Source: Globobulimina sp. (lineage: Eukaryota > Foraminifera > Rotaliida). From it: a DNA stretch of 8,550 nucleotides. Below, one piece after another: positions 5,741 to 8,550 of this stretch; the stretch's first letter is position 1; every line of letters begins with the position of its first letter. The notes beneath the pieces are model-generated. The model was not told the DNA's origin, searched no databases, and saw nothing but the letters and a program-made list of their open reading frames with translations. The stretch covers positions 1 to 8,550 of the forward strand of contig PIVH01000078.1 in NCBI GenBank assembly GCA_003354225.1, given 5' to 3'. The position numbers and the translations under genes are program-made.

Positions 5741-8550
5741 TTAATTTGCCACTTTTAGCTCAGCAATTACAATATGGTTTGACGTTGATCCCCAATATTC
5801 GCGATCATATTCTCTAAATTCATCGATATCATCCTCATCATCGCTTTGATTGTTTGAGAATCCCGATGACAAATCATCACTGCATGAATTTTTACAAATG
5901 GTTAAGATGGCCACAAAGCCAATGAGTATAATCAATACCCACCACACAAAAAAAAAGAAAAAATAGCACGAAACAATGTCCGCCAAAGCCCAAAAGGGTG
6001 TAATTAATTGGTTCTCCATATGTTCTTTATCAAACGGCCGATAACAGTATTGACAAAACAATGTATTGATAGTCAAATGTTTCAATAAATTCTTATCCAA
6101 TGCATCCAACTTGGTTTTTCTTTGAGTTTCGTAAATGTTGAAATATTGATTCATCGCAATGCCGTGAAAAGCATGCGACTCAAAATTGTTGTTCTTGATC
6201 CTCTGCTTTGCGATGCAATTATAACAAGCGTCGTGATATACATTCCATTGCACCGAAGCACCGCAAGCAAAATAGTACGACAGCACCAACTTACTCGTAC
6301 TCATCAAAAACGTATCACTCTTTTTCTTCCGCGAAGCATGCCATAACCGGCATTTTTTCGAACAAAATTTGCTAAAAAAACCGCACGAATTATAACACTT
6401 AAACCAACAGAATATTCTCCCAAAACATCGGTCGATACACGTCGACGAATCGTGGTTGTTATTCTGCGCCATATCCTCCTCAAATATTATTTTCTTCGCT
6501 CTTTTCTTCTTTGTACTGCTCCGGAAACAATTTAACACATTAAAACTGCGCAAGAAATGATAGTGTCCCGTCGCTAAATAATAATAAATATTCACTGTAT
6601 CCGGGAAGAAGAGCGCCGGCAGAAAATTAGCAATGTGGATCATAACCGTGATAATGATGACAAATATGTTGAGCGGCGGCGCCATAAATCTGTTGCGATG
6701 CGACAAATCATACGTGAATTCAGCGCGGGCGTAGGCATATTCTGTATTTGCGCGGGACCGCACCCGTTCAAACTCCGCAGTCATCAAAGCAATCAACAAA
6801 TTCATGCTCAAAATGGTGCCAAACACAATAAAAAAGATGGAGTAAACTTGTGCGACCACCTTCATTGGGTCAGCCTCGTCCTCTTCGTCCCCGACTTTCA
6901 AATGAGTCTCGACCTCGGCCATTCCCACCAACGACGTGAATAAAAACAGAAAGTGGTCGTAGACACTGTCGTTGTCACTGCCCGGATCGAGCAGATACGG
7001 TATATTGTCGATGTAATACAAACCAAACAGAAAACCGATGAGAATTGTACCAATAAAGAAGCCGAAACGTACAATTTGTCCCATCATTAGCTCCAACATT
7101 CGGAATAAAATACCAATGTACTGCGCGGATAGAAAGACGCCTAACGAGCGCACGCAGAGTAATACCAACTGGATGGCCCAGAATGTAGTATAAATGCGGG
7201 ACAAATTCCAATTACTTTCCCCATCCAAACCGCCCTGTTTGTAAGGCGATATCCATTCAGCTTCGCCAGCTTTGTCGGTGATCCATTCGCCGACAATGAC
7301 GGAATGGATCCGGATGCCTAATAACAGCATCCATAGGAAAGAAATGATGATATCAAAGTAATTCAGCAAGCCGTTGACAGCAAAGTATTGCCTGCCTTGG
7401 TCCGCAAACTCCAGCACTTCGTTGAGTATATAACCGATGTTACCAATCCACAAAATCCACTCCGAATAAGTGATGGGGTCTTGCGGGTAAACGGGCGAAT
7501 GCAAAATGTGAATCGCGATGTAAATCAGATATGCCATGTAACATAAACCCGTGGTCCAATTGAAGCCCATCGGCGTCAAATAGAATTGAAAGGGTCTCTG
7601 GAATAACAATGTAAACACTTTCACCCAGTTTTGGTTCCCTTTTTCAATGTCTTCCGTGGGGTCTAAGAAGGCCGAGGCGTACCACACATGGCTCATTACT
7701 CCGTTTATTCTCTCATTGTTCAAAAACTGGATCCGGTCCTGTTCCAAGGCCAACTGCAACAGATTCAAATCTTTGATATAAATCGGAATATCCAACAACG
7801 CACTCAGCAAATGGTCCGATTCGATGCTATTTATCTGTGATTGGGCAATGCGTTCATAATATTTGCTATACGCTCTCCACTCCATCTCCCGCGCCAGATC
7901 TTCATTTGCGTTCTTCTCCATAAACTCTGCCAAATACAAGGCAGCGGGGACCAAGAAATTCGATCCATCCATCACTTCCCGACACACCTTGGCCACATCC
8001 ACGGGGTCGCCATGTCTCAGTTCGCCGCGGCTTTCGTGCAAGATCTGCAACGCCAACTTATACGGCACGATCCGCAGCAAAATGCCCAATGCCTGCCACA
8101 GCGACGGCAGCTGCTTTGTTTTCAGTAATTGTATAATAAAATGTGCCATCAACTCGCCGTGTAACAGTAAGTTAAACGACTGGGCCACTTCTTGGAACTC
8201 GCGGGTTAAGTCCCGCGGTAAAAACGGGTCTCGTCTGCGCTTGATCGCATTCTTCACGTTCAAATTGGTGCGCGTTGCAGTACGCGACATACCGTGCCCT
8301 CTCCGCGGATTATCGTCAATGATCTTCAACGACACTTGCGACATTTTCGACATCTGCGGACTCAGCACACCGCCGAGGCCAATGGCGGAGTGCGAGTTAT
8401 AAGCCAAAGGACTCATGGCATTGTTCGGCGGTATCCCTTTCAGAACATCTCGCATCGTCTGCTGATACGCTCGCGCAGTCTTTGAAATCAACAGTCCCTT
8501 TTCACGCGATTTGGTCCTGCGGGCTGCCGGTATTTGTGAGGCGTGCTGCG
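5741..8550 (-). CDS. TRP (TRPM-like) cation channel, N-terminus outside window
   Basis: The reading frame is open from the right edge to TAA at 5743-5741: 935 visible residues, no intron seen. The first visible ATG (8455-8453) follows 31 open codons, so the true start lies beyond 8550. The cytoplasmic helical part (about 8220-7670) resembles the TRPM pre-S1 homology region and ends in a segment with HVWYAS. Hydrophobic segments fit S1 (7564-7502), S2 (7468-7406), S3 (7363-7292), S4 (7195-7130), S5 (7075-7010) and S6 (6856-6770). The pore helix and filter are at about 6967-6908, with Glu residues followed by an acidic DEEDEAD turret. After S6 come NLLIALMTAEFERV, a TRP-box-like helix and MAPPLNI, as in TRPM/TRPC. 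The product is probably a tetrameric cation channel; ion, gating and membrane are unknown. A long unusual C-terminus follows. TRPM against TRPC assignment is uncertain. Confidence 0.82.
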   Translation of the reverse strand, partial: QHASQIPAARRTKSREKGLLISKTARAYQQTMRDVLKGIPPNNAMSPLAYNSHSAIGLGGVLSPQMSKMSQVSLKIIDDNPRRGHGMSRTATRTNLNVKNAIKRRRDPFLPRDLTREFQEVAQSFNLLLHGELMAHFIIQLLKTKQLPSLWQALGILLRIVPYKLALQILHESRGELRHGDPVDVAKVCREVMDGSNFLVPAALYLAEFMEKNANEDLAREMEWRAYSKYYERIAQSQINSIESDHLLSALLDIPIYIKDLNLLQLALEQDRIQFLNNERINGVMSHVWYASAFLDPTEDIEKGNQNWVKVFTLLFQRPFQFYLTPMGFNWTTGLCYMAYLIYIAIHILHSPVYPQDPITYSEWILWIGNIGYILNEVLEFADQGRQYFAVNGLLNYFDIIISFLWMLLLGIRIHSVIVGEWITDKAGEAEWISPYKQGGLDGESNWNLSRIYTTFWAIQLVLLCVRSLGVFLSAQYIGILFRMLELMMGQIVRFGFFIGTILIGFLFGLYYIDNIPYLLDPGSDNDSVYDHFLFLFTSLVGMAEVETHLKVGDEEDEADPMKVVAQVYSIFFIVFGTILSMNLLIALMTAEFERVRSRANTEYAYARAEFTYDLSHRNRFMAPPLNIFVIIITVMIHIANFLPALFFPDTVNIYYYLATGHYHFLRSFNVLNCFRSSTKKKRAKKIIFEEDMAQNNNHDSSTCIDRCFGRIFCWFKCYNSCGFFSKFCSKKCRLWHASRKKKSDTFLMSTSKLVLSYYFACGASVQWNVYHDACYNCIAKQRIKNNNFESHAFHGIAMNQYFNIYETQRKTKLDALDKNLLKHLTINTLFCQYCYRPFDKEHMENQLITPFWALADIVSCYFFFFFVWWVLIILIGFVAILTICKNSCSDDLSSGFSNNQSDDEDDIDEFREYDREYWGSTSNHIVIAELKVAN
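5894..5995 (-). other. Extra C-terminal transmembrane segment with acidic tail
   Basis: About 34 residues are strongly hydrophobic, including five consecutive Phe, two Trp and an Ile/Leu/Val run. They are long enough for one membrane span or a re-entrant hairpin. A highly acidic tail follows (SDDEDDIDEF and on) to the stop at 5741. Standard TRPM and TRPC channels end in cytoplasmic coiled coils or kinase/NUDIX domains without such a span. Confidence 0.6.
6044..6226 (-). other. CxxC-x53-CxxC module in the channel C-terminus
   Basis: Two knuckles, CYNC and CQYC, are separated by 53 residues that include two His in SHAFHG. Paired CxxC knuckles commonly make a treble-clef or ribbon zinc site, so a zinc-binding fold is plausible. 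It lies between the Cys-rich segment and a last hydrophobic helix. No known domain is assigned. Confidence 0.45.
6350..6439 (-). other. Cys-rich basic segment in the channel C-terminus
   Basis: Thirty residues contain seven cysteines spaced C-x3-C-x5-C-x3-C-x3-C-x6-C-x3-C, with aromatic and basic residues between them and Lys/Arg clusters on both sides. The pattern could bind metal, be palmitoylated next to the membrane, or form disulphides if it were lumenal. I do not recognise a named domain. Confidence 0.5.

Noticed and set aside
6635-6943. Plus-strand ORF of 102 codons
   Set aside because: It lies opposite S6 and the TRP-box region of the channel and shows no protein-like features; it is a shadow frame.
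7841-8402. Plus-strand ORFs of 95 and 179 codons opposite the channel gene
   Set aside because: They are antisense shadows of the GC-richer part of the channel gene, with no recognisable domain and Cys/Ser/Arg-rich composition typical of reverse-frame translation.
1-8550. tRNA, rRNA, CRISPR arrays, insertion sequences, viral or toxin genes
   Set aside because: No cloverleaf, spaced repeat array, transposase, terminal inverted repeat or viral protein motif was seen by eye on either strand.

Overview
The window comes from a nuclear genome of a unicellular or otherwise compact eukaryote. It carries a myosin motor, a TRP-type cation channel, a CTDSPL2-like phosphatase and a spliced metabolic gene. 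The three introns I could place are tiny (65, 61 and 56 bp), with GT at the donor and AG at the acceptor, and each restores a diagnostic family motif when removed. All four genes end in TAA and the standard code fits throughout. The small introns, AT-rich sequence and very short gaps suggest a protist. I cannot name the lineage; a rhizarian or another SAR-type protist is a guess.

Layout: 1-201 is a 5' flank. At 202-1239 (+) lies an apparently intronless FCP1/SCP-type phosphatase. It converges, across 94 bp, on a block of three minus-strand genes in head-to-tail order. Read in transcription direction these are: a TRPM-like channel (8550 to 5741, N-terminus outside the window), a head-only myosin (5722 to 3276, one intron) and a PfkB sugar kinase fused to a KpsF/KdsD-type sugar-phosphate isomerase (3229 to 1334, two introns). 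The gaps inside the block are 18-66 bp and 46 bp. A poly(A)-like signal overlaps the myosin stop codon. A 36-bp-spaced duplication carries the start context of the kinase gene and creates a five-codon upstream ORF.

The genes do not form an obvious pathway; the packing looks like general genome compaction. The points most worth following up are the bifunctional kinase-isomerase, the myosin (a Gln replaces the switch II Glu, and the converter, IQ motifs and tail are missing), and the channel's long C-terminal extension with a Cys-rich segment, two CxxC knuckles and an extra hydrophobic helix.
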